The notes beneath the pieces were generated by a model. It was not told where the DNA came from, did not search any database, and saw nothing but the letters and a program-made list of their open reading frames with translations. Below are positions 16,369 to 25,436 of a stretch of DNA of 64,000 nucleotides, one piece after another (the first letter of the stretch is position 1; each line of letters starts with the position of its first letter). The translations under genes and the position numbers were made by a program. Origin of the DNA: Georgenia soli (lineage in GTDB: Bacteria > Actinomycetota > Actinomycetes > Actinomycetales > Actinomycetaceae); the NCBI RefSeq assembly GCF_002563695.1, contig NZ_PDJI01000004.1, positions 1,984,001 through 2,048,000 of the forward strand, given 5' to 3'.

Positions 16369-19056
16369 ATGACCCGCTCCAGCCGGCGCCGCGACCCACG
16401 GCGCCTCCCCGCACGCATCGGCGCGTGCCTGACCGGCGCGGCGCTGCTCGGCGCCGCCGCCGTGCTCCCCGCCACCGCGGCCCCGGACGCACCTGAACCG
16501 CTCGCCACGACCACCGACCGGACGGTCCCGCAGGCACCGACGCCGCAGCCGGCGGTCTCCGGCCGCTGGTTCGTGGAGGTCGGGGGCAAGCCCACCGCGC
16601 GGGGCGGCAGCGCCCGGGCTGCGGACCGGGCCCAGGACGCCGTCGTCTCCCGGGCCGCGAGCCAGGGTCTGGACCTCAAGGTCCGCGAGCGCTTCTCGAC
16701 GACGTGGAACGGGATCTCCGTCGAGGTCGCCGACGACGAGGTGGGCGTCCTGCGCGAGGTCGCGGGCGTCGTCGACGTCTTCCCCGTCTACACCGTGGAG
16801 AGGCCCGCGGAGCCGGTGGCGGCCCCCGAGCTCGCCTCCGCGCTGGCGATGACGGGCGCCGACGTCGCGCAGAGCGAGCTCGGCCTCACGGGTGAGGGCG
16901 TCAAGGTCGGGGTCATCGACTCCGGCATCGACTACGACCACCCCGACTTCGGAGGCACGGGCCGGAACGGGACCACCACCTTCCCGACCGCCCGCGTGGC
17001 CTACGGGTACGACTTCGTCGGCGACGCCTACGACGCCAGCGCCTCCGGTGACGCCGCGGTGCCGAAGCCGGACACGCTGCCCGACGACTGCGGCGGCCAC
17101 GGCACCCACGTCGCCGGCATCGTGGGTGCGTCCGGCGACGCGGCGGCCGGCGGGGTTGTCGGCGTCGCGCCTGGCGCCACCCTCGGCGCCTACCGCGTCT
17201 TCGGCTGCTCCGGGTCCTCGGACACCGAGGTGATCCTCGCGGCCATGGAGCGGGCGGCCGACGACGGCATGGACGTGGTCAACATGTCCCTCGGCGCCTC
17301 GTACGTGACCTGGCCGAGCTACCCGACGGCGGTCGCGGCCGACACGATGGTCGACCGCGGCGTGGTCATGGTCATCTCCCAGGGCAACGAGGGCGACATG
17401 GGCACCTTCTCCGGCGGTGCGCCGTCGGTGTCCGACAAGGCGATCTCGGTGGCGTCCTTCGAGAACACCCTCGTCACCTCCCCCGCCCTCACGCTCGACT
17501 CCGGCGAGACCGTCGGCTACGCCACGGCCACGGGCGCCCCGCCGGCGCCGACGTCGGGCTCGCTCGAGGTCGTCGCCCCGGCCCCGCACCCCGACGGCCC
17601 CGTCCCGGCCGACTCCCCGCTGCTGGGCTGCACGCCGGTGGAGGGCGTCGCGGGCCAGGCGCTGCTGGTCAGCCGTGGCACGTGCTCGTTCCACCAGAAG
17701 GCCGTCGCCGCGCAGGAGGCCGGCGCCGCGGCGCTGATCATCTACAACAACGTCCCGGGCATGATCAACGCGACCGTCGAGGGGGCCACGCCCATCACCA
17801 TCCCGGTGGTCACCGTGTCCCTCGAGAGCGGCCTGGCGATCCAGGGGGCGCTGGCCGACGGCGCCGCCACCCTGACCTGGACGGAGGAGACCACCCAGAC
17901 GGTGAACCCGGCGGGCGGGCTCGTCTCCGACTTCAGCTCGTACGGGCTCTCCGCCGACCTCACGCTCAAGCCGGACCTCGGGGCGCCCGGCGGGCAGATC
18001 TACTCGACCTACCCGCTGGAGGAGGGCGCCTACGCCTCCATCTCCGGCACCTCCATGGCGGCGCCGCACGTCGCGGGCTCCGTGGCGCTGCTGCTGCAGG
18101 CCCGGCCGGACCTGTCCCCGGCGCAGGTGCGTGACGTGCTGCAGAACAGCGCGGACCGGCAGGTGTGGTCCGGCAACCCCGGTCTCGGCCTGCTGGAGCC
18201 GGTGCACCGCCAGGGCGCGGGCCTGCTCGACATCGACGACGCGATCCTCGCGACCACCGCCGTCTCCCCCGGCAAGATCTCGCTCGGCGAGAGCGAGACC
18301 GGCCCCGTCACCACGACGCTCACGCTGACCAACGACTCCGACGCTGCCGTGACGTACGCGATCGGCTCGGACAGCGGCATCGCCACCGCGGGCTCCTCGC
18401 TCCTGCCCGGCTTCTACCTCGGCGAGGCCGTGGTGGACGCTCCGGCGTCGGTCACCGTGCCCGCGGGGGGCTCGGCGAGCGTGGACGTCACCGTCACCGC
18501 CCCCGACCCCGAGGGGCTGCCCGGCTTCGTCTACGGCGGGTGGGTCACCTTCACCTCCGGCGACGACGAGCTCGTGGTCCCGTTCGCCGGCCTGGCGGGC
18601 GACTACCAGGACGTGACGGTGCTGACCGACTACCCCGGCCTGCCGCTGCCCGCACTGGGGGCGGCGGTGGACGGTGAGCTGTACACGCTCGACGGCGGCC
18701 ACACCTACTCGATGACCGGCGACGACGTCCCGTACGTGGTCTACCGGCTCGACTACCCTGTGAGCGACCTGCGCCTCGACGTCTACCGCGCGACGGCGGA
18801 CGGGAAGAAGGGCGCGCCCGTGCACCCGCGCTTCCACACGGCCCTCAGCACCGGGGAGCTCGGGCGCAGCCAAACCCTCGACTTCGTCGGCTGGGACGGC
18901 ACGACCCCGCTCAGCAGCGGCAACGACAAGCTGCGCACGCTGCCCGACGGCGACTACGTCGTCGTGGTCACGGCGGTGAAGGCGCTCGGGGACCCGCGCA
19001 ACCCCGACCACGTCGAGACGTGGACGTCGCCGGCGTTCACCATCGGCCGGGACTGA
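16369..19056 (+). CDS. Secreted subtilisin-family (S8) serine protease
   Basis: 895 residues from the ATG at 16369, with ribosome site GAGGAGAG. The signal peptide ends near ATAAP at about residue 38. An inhibitor-I9-like propeptide (RWFVEVGGKPTARGG) follows. The catalytic triad is visible as Asp184 (VIDSGIDYDHPDF), His244 (GGHGTHVAGI) and Ser562 (GTSMAAPHVAG). A protease-associated (PA) domain is inserted between His and Ser (AGAAALIIYNNVPGM). After the protease core come beta-sandwich/Fn3-like regions to the end. This is the layout of large extracellular subtilases that degrade protein for nutrition. It stands alone and is followed by a long hairpin. Confidence 0.95.
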   Translation: MTRSSRRRDPRRLPARIGACLTGAALLGAAAVLPATAAPDAPEPLATTTDRTVPQAPTPQPAVSGRWFVEVGGKPTARGGSARAADRAQDAVVSRAASQGLDLKVRERFSTTWNGISVEVADDEVGVLREVAGVVDVFPVYTVERPAEPVAAPELASALAMTGADVAQSELGLTGEGVKVGVIDSGIDYDHPDFGGTGRNGTTTFPTARVAYGYDFVGDAYDASASGDAAVPKPDTLPDDCGGHGTHVAGIVGASGDAAAGGVVGVAPGATLGAYRVFGCSGSSDTEVILAAMERAADDGMDVVNMSLGASYVTWPSYPTAVAADTMVDRGVVMVISQGNEGDMGTFSGGAPSVSDKAISVASFENTLVTSPALTLDSGETVGYATATGAPPAPTSGSLEVVAPAPHPDGPVPADSPLLGCTPVEGVAGQALLVSRGTCSFHQKAVAAQEAGAAALIIYNNVPGMINATVEGATPITIPVVTVSLESGLAIQGALADGAATLTWTEETTQTVNPAGGLVSDFSSYGLSADLTLKPDLGAPGGQIYSTYPLEEGAYASISGTSMAAPHVAGSVALLLQARPDLSPAQVRDVLQNSADRQVWSGNPGLGLLEPVHRQGAGLLDIDDAILATTAVSPGKISLGESETGPVTTTLTLTNDSDAAVTYAIGSDSGIATAGSSLLPGFYLGEAVVDAPASVTVPAGGSASVDVTVTAPDPEGLPGFVYGGWVTFTSGDDELVVPFAGLAGDYQDVTVLTDYPGLPLPALGAAVDGELYTLDGGHTYSMTGDDVPYVVYRLDYPVSDLRLDVYRATADGKKGAPVHPRFHTALSTGELGRSQTLDFVGWDGTTPLSSGNDKLRTLPDGDYVVVVTAVKALGDPRNPDHVETWTSPAFTIGRD

Positions 19057-19169
19057 CGCCCGACGGCTCGGGCCCGCGCACGGCTGCCGATCCGGAGCCG
19101 CGCTCCGGCTGCCGGGCCGGAGGGGAGCCCAGGCTGAACCGGGAGTGACGCCCCGACCGGAGCAGTCGT

Positions 19170-19220
19170 GACAACGGTGAGGATTCGGTGCTCTACCGGC
19201 ATCGAATCCTCACCGTTGTC
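19170..19220. terminator. Long perfect hairpin between protease and permease
   Basis: GACAACGGTGAGGATTCG (19170-19187) is perfectly complementary to CGAATCCTCACCGTTGTC (19203-19220). The loop can add four more pairs (one G-T), giving a 22-bp stem and 7-base loop. It lies in the 272-base gap between two convergent genes and has no T-run. Bidirectional termination is the simplest role. The stem is less GC-rich than its surroundings, which is unusual. Confidence 0.6.
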
Positions 19221-19328
19221 GTCGGACGGTGCTGAGGGGCACGCCCCCGGCCGCCCGCTGCCGACGTCACACCCCCGGCCGACACCCCCGGCCGCCCGCC
19301 GCGGGCACGCCCGTGGCCGCCGATGCCG

Positions 19329-20828
19329 TCACGCCTGCTGCCGCGCCTCACCGGCCGCGTCCGGCTCCGCCCCCTTGGCCAGCCGGCTGTGATGGCGGCC
19401 GTAGACCGCGTACAGCAGCAGGCCGATCACCATCCACACCCCGAACCGCAGCCAGGTCTCCGCCGGCAGGTTGAGCATGAGCCAGATGCAGGCGGCGGCG
19501 GAGAGCAGCGGCAGCACGGGCACGCCGGGGACCTTGAAGGCGCGGGGCAGGTCCGGCCGGGTCCGCCGCAGGACGATGACGCCCAGCGAGACGAGCACGA
19601 AGGCGAACAGCGTCCCGATGTTGACGAGCTCGGCGAGGGTCGAGAGCGGGACGAGCCCGGCGAGCAGGGCGACGGCGATGCCGGTGATGATGGTGATCCG
19701 GTACGGCGTGCGGTAGCGGCGGTGCACCACCGCGAGGGCCGGCGGCAGGAGGTGGTCGCGGCTCATCGCGAAGAGCACCCGGGACTGTCCCAGGATCATG
19801 ATGAGCACCACCGACGTCAGCCCGGCGATGGCGCCCACGGAGATCAGGCCGGAGGTGAACGTGAGCCCCACGCTGCGGAACGCCTCGGCCAGCGGGGCGT
19901 CGGTCGAGAGCTCCCGGTAGTTCTGCATGCCCGTCACCACCACGGAGACGGCCACGTAGAGCAGCGTGCAGATGGCGAGCGAGGCGATGATCCCGCGCGG
20001 CAGGTCCCGCTTGGGGTTCCTCGTCTCCTCGGCGGCGGTGGCGACGATGTCGAAGCCGATGAAGGCGAAGAACACGATCGCCGCGCCGGCGAAGATGCCG
20101 CTCACGCCGAACGTGCTCGGGGTGAAGCCGCCGACCAGCTGGATCAGCGGCGCGGTCCAGCCGCTCCCGCCGGAGGTGCCGGGCTCCGCGGGCGGGATGA
20201 ACGGCCTGTAGTTGGCGGTGTTGATGTAGAAGAGGCCGAGGACGATCACCAGCAGGACGACCGTGATCTTGATCGCCACGATGACGGCCGTGACCCGCGA
20301 GGAGAGCTTGATCCCCAGGACGAGCACCACCGTCACGGCCAGCGCGATGGCCATCGCCGGGATGTTCAGCCTCGCCGTCTCCCCCGCGATCGACGACGGC
20401 AGGGGGATGCCGAGGTCCCCGAGCAGCCGGTTGAAGTAGCCCGACCAGCCGACCGAGACCGTGGCGGCGCCGAGCACGAGCTCGAGCACGAGGTCCCAGC
20501 CGATGATCCAGGCGACGAACTCGCCGAAGGTGGCGTAGGAGAACGTGTACGCCGACCCGGCCACCGGCACCGTGGAGGCGAACTCCGCGTAGCACAGGGC
20601 GGCGAGCCCGCACACGACACCGGCCACCACGAAGGAGATGGCCACGGCTGGGCCGGCCTGCTCCTTCGCGACGACGCCGGTGAGCACGAAGATGCCGGTC
20701 CCGATGATGACTCCGACGCCGAAGACCATGAGGTCCAGGGCGGAGAGATTTCTGTTGAGCCGGTGCTCCGGTGCCTCCGTGTCCCGGATGGACTGCTCCA
20801 CGGACTTGATGCGACTGAGTACGGCCAC
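19329..20828 (-). CDS. APC-superfamily amino acid permease
   Basis: 499 residues from a GTG at 20828 with GAGGAGG upstream. Twelve or more membrane segments are evident. The first contains the APC substrate-binding signature VFGVGVIIGTGIFVLTG, and the family motifs FAFIGFDIVATAAEETRNP and GQSRVLFAMSRDHLLPP are present. These match the cationic amino acid transporter/YfnA-like branch. The gene is adjacent to, and on the same strand as, the MurR/RpiR regulator (130 bases apart), but a direct link is not shown. The substrate is probably an amino acid. Confidence 0.88.
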   Translation of the reverse strand: MAVLSRIKSVEQSIRDTEAPEHRLNRNLSALDLMVFGVGVIIGTGIFVLTGVVAKEQAGPAVAISFVVAGVVCGLAALCYAEFASTVPVAGSAYTFSYATFGEFVAWIIGWDLVLELVLGAATVSVGWSGYFNRLLGDLGIPLPSSIAGETARLNIPAMAIALAVTVVLVLGIKLSSRVTAVIVAIKITVVLLVIVLGLFYINTANYRPFIPPAEPGTSGGSGWTAPLIQLVGGFTPSTFGVSGIFAGAAIVFFAFIGFDIVATAAEETRNPKRDLPRGIIASLAICTLLYVAVSVVVTGMQNYRELSTDAPLAEAFRSVGLTFTSGLISVGAIAGLTSVVLIMILGQSRVLFAMSRDHLLPPALAVVHRRYRTPYRITIITGIAVALLAGLVPLSTLAELVNIGTLFAFVLVSLGVIVLRRTRPDLPRAFKVPGVPVLPLLSAAACIWLMLNLPAETWLRFGVWMVIGLLLYAVYGRHHSRLAKGAEPDAAGEARQQA

Positions 20829-20958
20829 AGCGCGCCTCCTCGCGACGGGCGGTGCCAGATCCTGTCCGGCTCGCAGCGTCTCACCATCGGCACGGGCGCG
20901 CATCCCGCGAAGCTGGCTCGAGGAAAGTCGAGAGTCCGGACCCGCGTCCGGCGCCGCC

Positions 20959-21825
20959 CTACAGCTCCCCGACGGCCCGGAAGCTGGCGTCCAGGGCCCG
21001 GCGGGTCCGCTCGAAGTCCCGGGCCGCGACGCCGACGAACACGCAGTCCACGACGGTCAGCTGGGCGATCCGGCTCGCCATGGCGCCGGAGCGGAACGTG
21101 GTCTCGCGCGTCGTCGTCGTCAGGACGAGGTCGGCCCGGCGCGCGAGCGGGGAGCGCGGGTGGTTCGTCAGCGCCACGGTCCGGGCGCCACCCTGCCCGG
21201 CGATGCGGAGCGGCTCGATGACGTCCGACGTCGCCCCGGAGTGCGAGATCGAGATGACCACGTCCTCGGGCCCGCGGAGGGAGGCCAGGGTCATGGCGGC
21301 GTGCCGGTCGGTGGCCACGCTGACCGCGAGACCGAGGCGAGAGAGCTTCTGGCCGAGGTCGGAGGCGGTCAGGCCGGAGGCGCCGATGCCGAAGAGGTCG
21401 ATGCGGCGGGCGCCGACGAGCGCGTCGACCACCTGCTCGAGCACGGCCACGTCCAGCCCGGCCGTGGTGCTCTCGACGGCGCGGGAGTCGGCGTAGCCGA
21501 TCTTGGCGACGATGTCGGCGAGGCTGTCGCTGGGGTCCATGTCCCCGGACAGGGGCACGCGCGAGCTGCGCCCCTCCTCGATGCCGGCCGCCGTCGCCAG
21601 GGCCAGCTTGAGCTCCGGGAAGCCGGAGAAGCCCATGTGCTGGGAGAAGCGCACGACCGTCGGCGGCGAGGTGCGGCACCGCTCCGCGAGGGAGGTCACG
21701 GACTCGCGCGCCACCAGCAGCGGGTCGGCGACCACGGCCTCCCCCACGCGGCGCTCCGCCGGCCGCAGCTCGGGCAGCATGCCCCGGACGCGACTGACGA
21801 GCCCGACGGTCGGTGCCTCGCTCAT
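20959..21825 (-). CDS. MurR/RpiR-family transcriptional regulator
   Basis: 288 residues. The N-terminal HTH_6 domain shows SLAERCRTSPPTVVRFSQHMG; the C-terminal SIS domain (about residues 125-265) has RIDLFGIGASGLTASDLGQKL and VISISHSGATSDVIEPL. SIS domains of this family sense phosphosugars, MurNAc-6-phosphate in E. coli MurR. The gene is divergent from a sugar ABC transporter across a 219-base gap with candidate promoter and dyad elements. It therefore probably controls that transporter and itself. A paralogue with the same layout controls the muropeptide operon at 56505. Confidence 0.88.
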   Translation of the reverse strand: MSEAPTVGLVSRVRGMLPELRPAERRVGEAVVADPLLVARESVTSLAERCRTSPPTVVRFSQHMGFSGFPELKLALATAAGIEEGRSSRVPLSGDMDPSDSLADIVAKIGYADSRAVESTTAGLDVAVLEQVVDALVGARRIDLFGIGASGLTASDLGQKLSRLGLAVSVATDRHAAMTLASLRGPEDVVISISHSGATSDVIEPLRIAGQGGARTVALTNHPRSPLARRADLVLTTTTRETTFRSGAMASRIAQLTVVDCVFVGVAARDFERTRRALDASFRAVGEL

Positions 21826-21883
21826 GGGAGCCTCCTGCCTGCGACCTCGCCGGGCGCCGCGACGCGCACCGGCGGGTCAGTCG

Positions 21884-21952
21884 TGTAAATCAGTGAGCCA
21901 AGGTTACAGTCTGGTGGAAACTCTTGACATACCCGCGTGTTCGCGGAAATGT
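21884..21952 (+). promoter_or_regulatory. Candidate promoter and dyad for the sugar ABC operon
   Basis: A consensus -35 box TTGACA stands at 21924-21929; the -10 region 17 bases later (AAATGT) is weak. Upstream, TGTAA (21884-21888) and TTACA (21904-21908) form a dyad with 15-base spacing, in the AT-richest part of the gap. This is a possible site for the divergent MurR/RpiR regulator. Both are inferred by eye. Confidence 0.4.
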
Positions 21953-22044
21953 CCTGCTGACACCGTGGTCACGACGCCTCGAGCCGTGCCCGGGCCACCG
22001 ACCGTGTGGCGCCGAGCGGCCGGGCCGGCCTGAAAGGACACACC

Positions 22045-23370
22045 ATGCACCGCCGCAGACTCCTTGCCTCCACCGCCGCCGCGGCGGCGGCCGTCCTCGC
22101 ACTGTCCGCCTGCGCCCCTTCCGACGACGCACCCGACCCGGGCGCCGACGGCGGGGCGACCTCCGCCGCCGGCTCCGACGAGTGCGCCGAGCCGGTCGCC
22201 CTCGACGTGTGGTCCTGGCGCACCGAGGACAAGGACACCTACGAGACCATCTTCGACGTCTTCGAGGAGGCCAACCCCTGCATCACGGTGAACTTCCAGG
22301 CCTACAAGAACACCGAGTACAACCAGATCCTGCAGACCGGCCTCACCGGCTCGGACGGCCCGGACGTCGCCCAGGTGCGTTCCTACGGCCTGCTCCAGCC
22401 GCTCGTCGAGGGCGGCAACCTCGCCCCGCTGGACGACGTCGTCCCCGCCCTGGCGGACTTCGACGAGGCCGCGCTCGACGGCGCCCGCGGCAAGGAGGAC
22501 GGCGGCATCTACGGCGTCCCCTTCGCCGCTCAGACCATCCAGGTCTTCTACAACACCGCCATCTTCGAGGAGCACGGCCTCGAGGAGCCGGAGACGTGGG
22601 AGGACTTCATCGCCGCCAACGACACCCTGAAGGAGGCCGGCGTCACGCCGCTCGCCGTCGGGGCCAAGGACGCCTGGTTCGTCCCGACCGTCCACGACGC
22701 GCTGACCGCCGCCCAGTACGGCGGCGCGGAGTTCCAGCAGAAGCTCCGCGACGGCGAGACCGACTTCAACGACCCGGCGTACGTGAAGTCGATCCAGAGC
22801 TTCGCCGACCTCGAGCAGTACATGCCCGACGACGTCGTCGGCGTGGCCTACACCGACGCCCAGGTGCTCTTCACCTCCGGCGCGGCGGCGATGTTCGCGG
22901 GCGGCTCCTACGAGCTGGCGTTCTTCCAGTCCACCAACCCCGAGCTCGAGCTCGGCGTCTTCCAGGTCCCGCCGCCGGAGGGCTCGGCGCTCGACCACCC
23001 CGTCAGCCCCGGCTACGCCGACGGCAACTGGGGCCTCTCGGCCGCCTCGGACAACCCCGAGGAGGCGGAGACGCTGCTGAACTGGCTGGCGAGCGAGGAG
23101 TTCGGGCAGATGGTCGCCAACGACCTCAAGCAGTTCTCCCCGGTTCCGGGCGTGACGTTCGACGAGCCGCTCATGCAGGAGATGTGGGACCTGTACCAGG
23201 AGAACCCCGCCCCGTACCTGCTGCTCGTGGACTACCGCTACGGCGACCCGGTGGGCACCGACCTCATGGGTGAGGGCGGCCAGCAGCTCTTCCTCGGGGA
23301 GCTCGACGCGGCCGGTGTCGCGAGCAAGATCCAGGACGGGCTCTCGGCCTGGTGGACCCCGGGCCAGTGA
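22045..23370 (+). CDS. Sugar ABC transporter substrate-binding lipoprotein
   Basis: 441 residues from the ATG at 22045, with ribosome site GAAAGGA; a longer reading from 22006 lacks one. The N-terminus is a lipoprotein signal with lipobox LSAC (AAVLALSACAPSDD), so the mature protein is tethered outside the membrane. The body is a family 1 extracellular solute-binding protein, with VALDVWSWRTEDKDTYETI at the start and the late segment WTPGQ. It binds a carbohydrate for the two permeases that follow with 4- and 1-base overlaps. Control by a MurR/RpiR protein favours an amino sugar or related ligand, but this is inference. Confidence 0.9.
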   Translation: MHRRRLLASTAAAAAAVLALSACAPSDDAPDPGADGGATSAAGSDECAEPVALDVWSWRTEDKDTYETIFDVFEEANPCITVNFQAYKNTEYNQILQTGLTGSDGPDVAQVRSYGLLQPLVEGGNLAPLDDVVPALADFDEAALDGARGKEDGGIYGVPFAAQTIQVFYNTAIFEEHGLEEPETWEDFIAANDTLKEAGVTPLAVGAKDAWFVPTVHDALTAAQYGGAEFQQKLRDGETDFNDPAYVKSIQSFADLEQYMPDDVVGVAYTDAQVLFTSGAAAMFAGGSYELAFFQSTNPELELGVFQVPPPEGSALDHPVSPGYADGNWGLSAASDNPEEAETLLNWLASEEFGQMVANDLKQFSPVPGVTFDEPLMQEMWDLYQENPAPYLLLVDYRYGDPVGTDLMGEGGQQLFLGELDAAGVASKIQDGLSAWWTPGQ

Positions 23371-24359
23371 CGGCTCCTTCCGGACCCGCGACGGTGACCG
23401 GGCCGACGGCGGAGGAGACTTCGCCGTCGGCCGGGCACCGTCGCCCTCCCCTCACGGCGGCCCTGCCGACGGGGACGGCCCTGGTCTTCCTCCTCCCGGC
23501 GGCGCTGCTGTTCGGCTTCTTCGTGCTCTACCCGATGGTCACGGCGCTGACGTACTCGCTGTACTCCTGGCGGGGCACCTCGCAGGAGTCGTTCGTGGGG
23601 CTGGGGAACTTCGTCACGCTCTTCACGGCCGAGCCGTACGCCACCCAGGTGCCGCGCGCGTTCGCGCACAACCTGCTGCTCTTCGCCGGCTCGATGGTGG
23701 TGCAGAACTCGGTGGGCCTGCTGCTCGCCGTGGTGCTGCACCGCCGTCGGCGGTTCAAGCGGCTCTTCCAGGTGCTGTACACGATGCCGTACCTGGTCTC
23801 GCCGCTGGTCATCGGCTACCTGTGGTCGCTGCTGCTCTCCCCGCTGTTCGGGCCGGTCAACGCCCTGCTCAAGACGGTCGGGCTCGACGCGCTGGCCCTG
23901 CCGTGGCTCGGCAACCCGACCACCGCGCTGTGGGTCGTGGTGCTGGTGACCGCGTGGCAGTGGGTGGGCTTCCCGCTGCTGCTCTACGGGGCGGCCCTCG
24001 GCGGCCTGGACCACTCCCTGGAGGAGGCGGCCGAGCTCGACGGCGCCAGCGCCCGTCAGCGCTTCTGGCACATCACCCTGCCGCTGCTCACCCCGATCAT
24101 CGGGACCGTCAGCGTGCTGACCTTCATCTTCTCGATGGAGGCCTTCCCGATCCCGTACGCCCTGGGCGGCTCGACCGGCTCCCCCGCCGGGGCCACGGAC
24201 GTGATGTCGCTGCTCTTCTACCGCACCGCGTTCCAGTCCGGCTCGTCCAACGCGATCGGCACGTCCTCGGCGATCGCCATCCTGCTGTTCCTGGTGATCT
24301 TCGGGCTCTCGATCGCGTTCAACAAGTGGTTCCGGCGGGCCGAGAGGCGGTTGTTCTGA
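23367..24359 (+). CDS. Sugar ABC transporter permease, MalF-type
   Basis: 330 residues from the GTG at 23367, which overlaps the binding-protein stop (GTGA). An upstream in-frame GTG at 23352 is possible. Six membrane spans are seen, starting with LVFLLPAALLFGFFVLYPMV. The cytoplasmic coupling loop EEAAELDGASARQRFWHITLPLL is the EAA motif that docks the ATPase. No ATPase gene is in the operon, as is usual in actinobacteria, where one shared MsiK-type ATPase serves many such importers. Confidence 0.9.
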   Translation: MTAPSGPATVTGPTAEETSPSAGHRRPPLTAALPTGTALVFLLPAALLFGFFVLYPMVTALTYSLYSWRGTSQESFVGLGNFVTLFTAEPYATQVPRAFAHNLLLFAGSMVVQNSVGLLLAVVLHRRRRFKRLFQVLYTMPYLVSPLVIGYLWSLLLSPLFGPVNALLKTVGLDALALPWLGNPTTALWVVVLVTAWQWVGFPLLLYGAALGGLDHSLEEAAELDGASARQRFWHITLPLLTPIIGTVSVLTFIFSMEAFPIPYALGGSTGSPAGATDVMSLLFYRTAFQSGSSNAIGTSSAIAILLFLVIFGLSIAFNKWFRRAERRLF

Positions 24360-25249
24360 TGGCCACCACCCTCACCGCCCCCGGCACCGCCACGACGACG
24401 AACCGGCCGGCCACCCCGCCCGGGCGCCGCACCGGCGGGGTGCGCGCGGCGGCGACGTCCACCCTGCTGTGGGTCTACGCCGCCGTGGCGATCCTGCCGC
24501 TGCTGACGATGGTGCTGAACTCCTTCCGCACCAACCAGGAGCTGGTGTCCGAGCCGCTGGGCCTGCCGGCCGAGCCGAGCCTGGCGGCGTACCAGGAGGC
24601 GTGGATCGAGGCGTCGTTCTCCACGTACTTCTGGAACTCGATCGTGGTCACCGTGGGGTCGGTCGCGCTCTCCACCGTGGTCTCGCTGCTCGCCGCGTAC
24701 GCGCTGGCGCGCAGCCGCTCCCGGCTCATGGGTGCGCTCGAACAGGTGTTCGTCTCCGGCCTGATGATGCCGGTGTTCCTCATGATCGTGCCGATCTTCT
24801 ACCTGCTCGACTCGATCGGCATGGTCTCCACCCGCACCGGGCTGGTGCTCGTCTACGCGGCGGTGTCGATCCCCTTCTCCGTGTTCGTGCTCGGCACGTT
24901 CTTCCGTCAGCTCCCCGGTGAGCTGGAGGAGGCCGCCCGCATCGACGGCGCGGGGCCGCTGCGCATGTTCTGGTCGGTCATGCTGCCGCTGGTCCGCCCC
25001 GCCGTGGCCACGGTGGTGGTGTTCCGGTTCGTGCCGATCTGGAACGACTTCTTCTACCCGCTGATCCTCGTGCGCGACCGCACCAGGTACACGCTGCCGG
25101 TGGGCCTGACGACGTTCTTCGGCGAGTACCAGACCAGCTGGTCCACGCTCTTCGCCGGGCTGGTGATCGCGACGCTGCCGCTCGTGGTGCTGTTCCTGCT
25201 CGCCACCAAGCAGATCATCTCCGGCCTCACCGCCGGCATGGGCAAGTAG
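24359..25249 (+). CDS. Sugar ABC transporter permease, MalG-type
   Basis: 296 residues; the ATG at 24359 shares one base with the previous stop (TGATG). After a Thr/Pro-rich cytoplasmic start come six membrane spans and the EAA loop EEAARIDGAGPLRMFWSVMLPL. This is the second permease of a CUT1-type importer. The operon ends here, followed by two hairpins. Confidence 0.9.
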   Translation: MATTLTAPGTATTTNRPATPPGRRTGGVRAAATSTLLWVYAAVAILPLLTMVLNSFRTNQELVSEPLGLPAEPSLAAYQEAWIEASFSTYFWNSIVVTVGSVALSTVVSLLAAYALARSRSRLMGALEQVFVSGLMMPVFLMIVPIFYLLDSIGMVSTRTGLVLVYAAVSIPFSVFVLGTFFRQLPGELEEAARIDGAGPLRMFWSVMLPLVRPAVATVVVFRFVPIWNDFFYPLILVRDRTRYTLPVGLTTFFGEYQTSWSTLFAGLVIATLPLVVLFLLATKQIISGLTAGMGK

Positions 25250-25297
25250 GGCACGCCCACCTGCGCCCCGGCTCTCGCCGAGGTTTTCCGTCGCGGC

Positions 25298-25355
25298 GAG
25301 GTCTGCCTCCCCAGCGGCAGACCTCGGCGGACGCCGACAGACCTTGCGGCGTCCG
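25298..25355 (+). terminator. Two consecutive hairpins after the sugar ABC operon
   Basis: GAGGTCTGCC (25298-25307) pairs with GGCAGACCTC (25316-25325) over 8 bases. CGGACGCC (25328-25335) pairs with GGCGTCCG (25348-25355) over 12 bases. The word CAGACCT occurs three times in this stretch. No T-run follows, but position at the operon end supports a terminator. Confidence 0.6.
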
Positions 25356-25436
25356 ACAGACCTCGACGCGCAGGGGCGTCACACCTCACAGGCGGCGAAG
25401 GGGCGAGCGGGGCAGGGGTAGGCACGCCCAGGTGCG

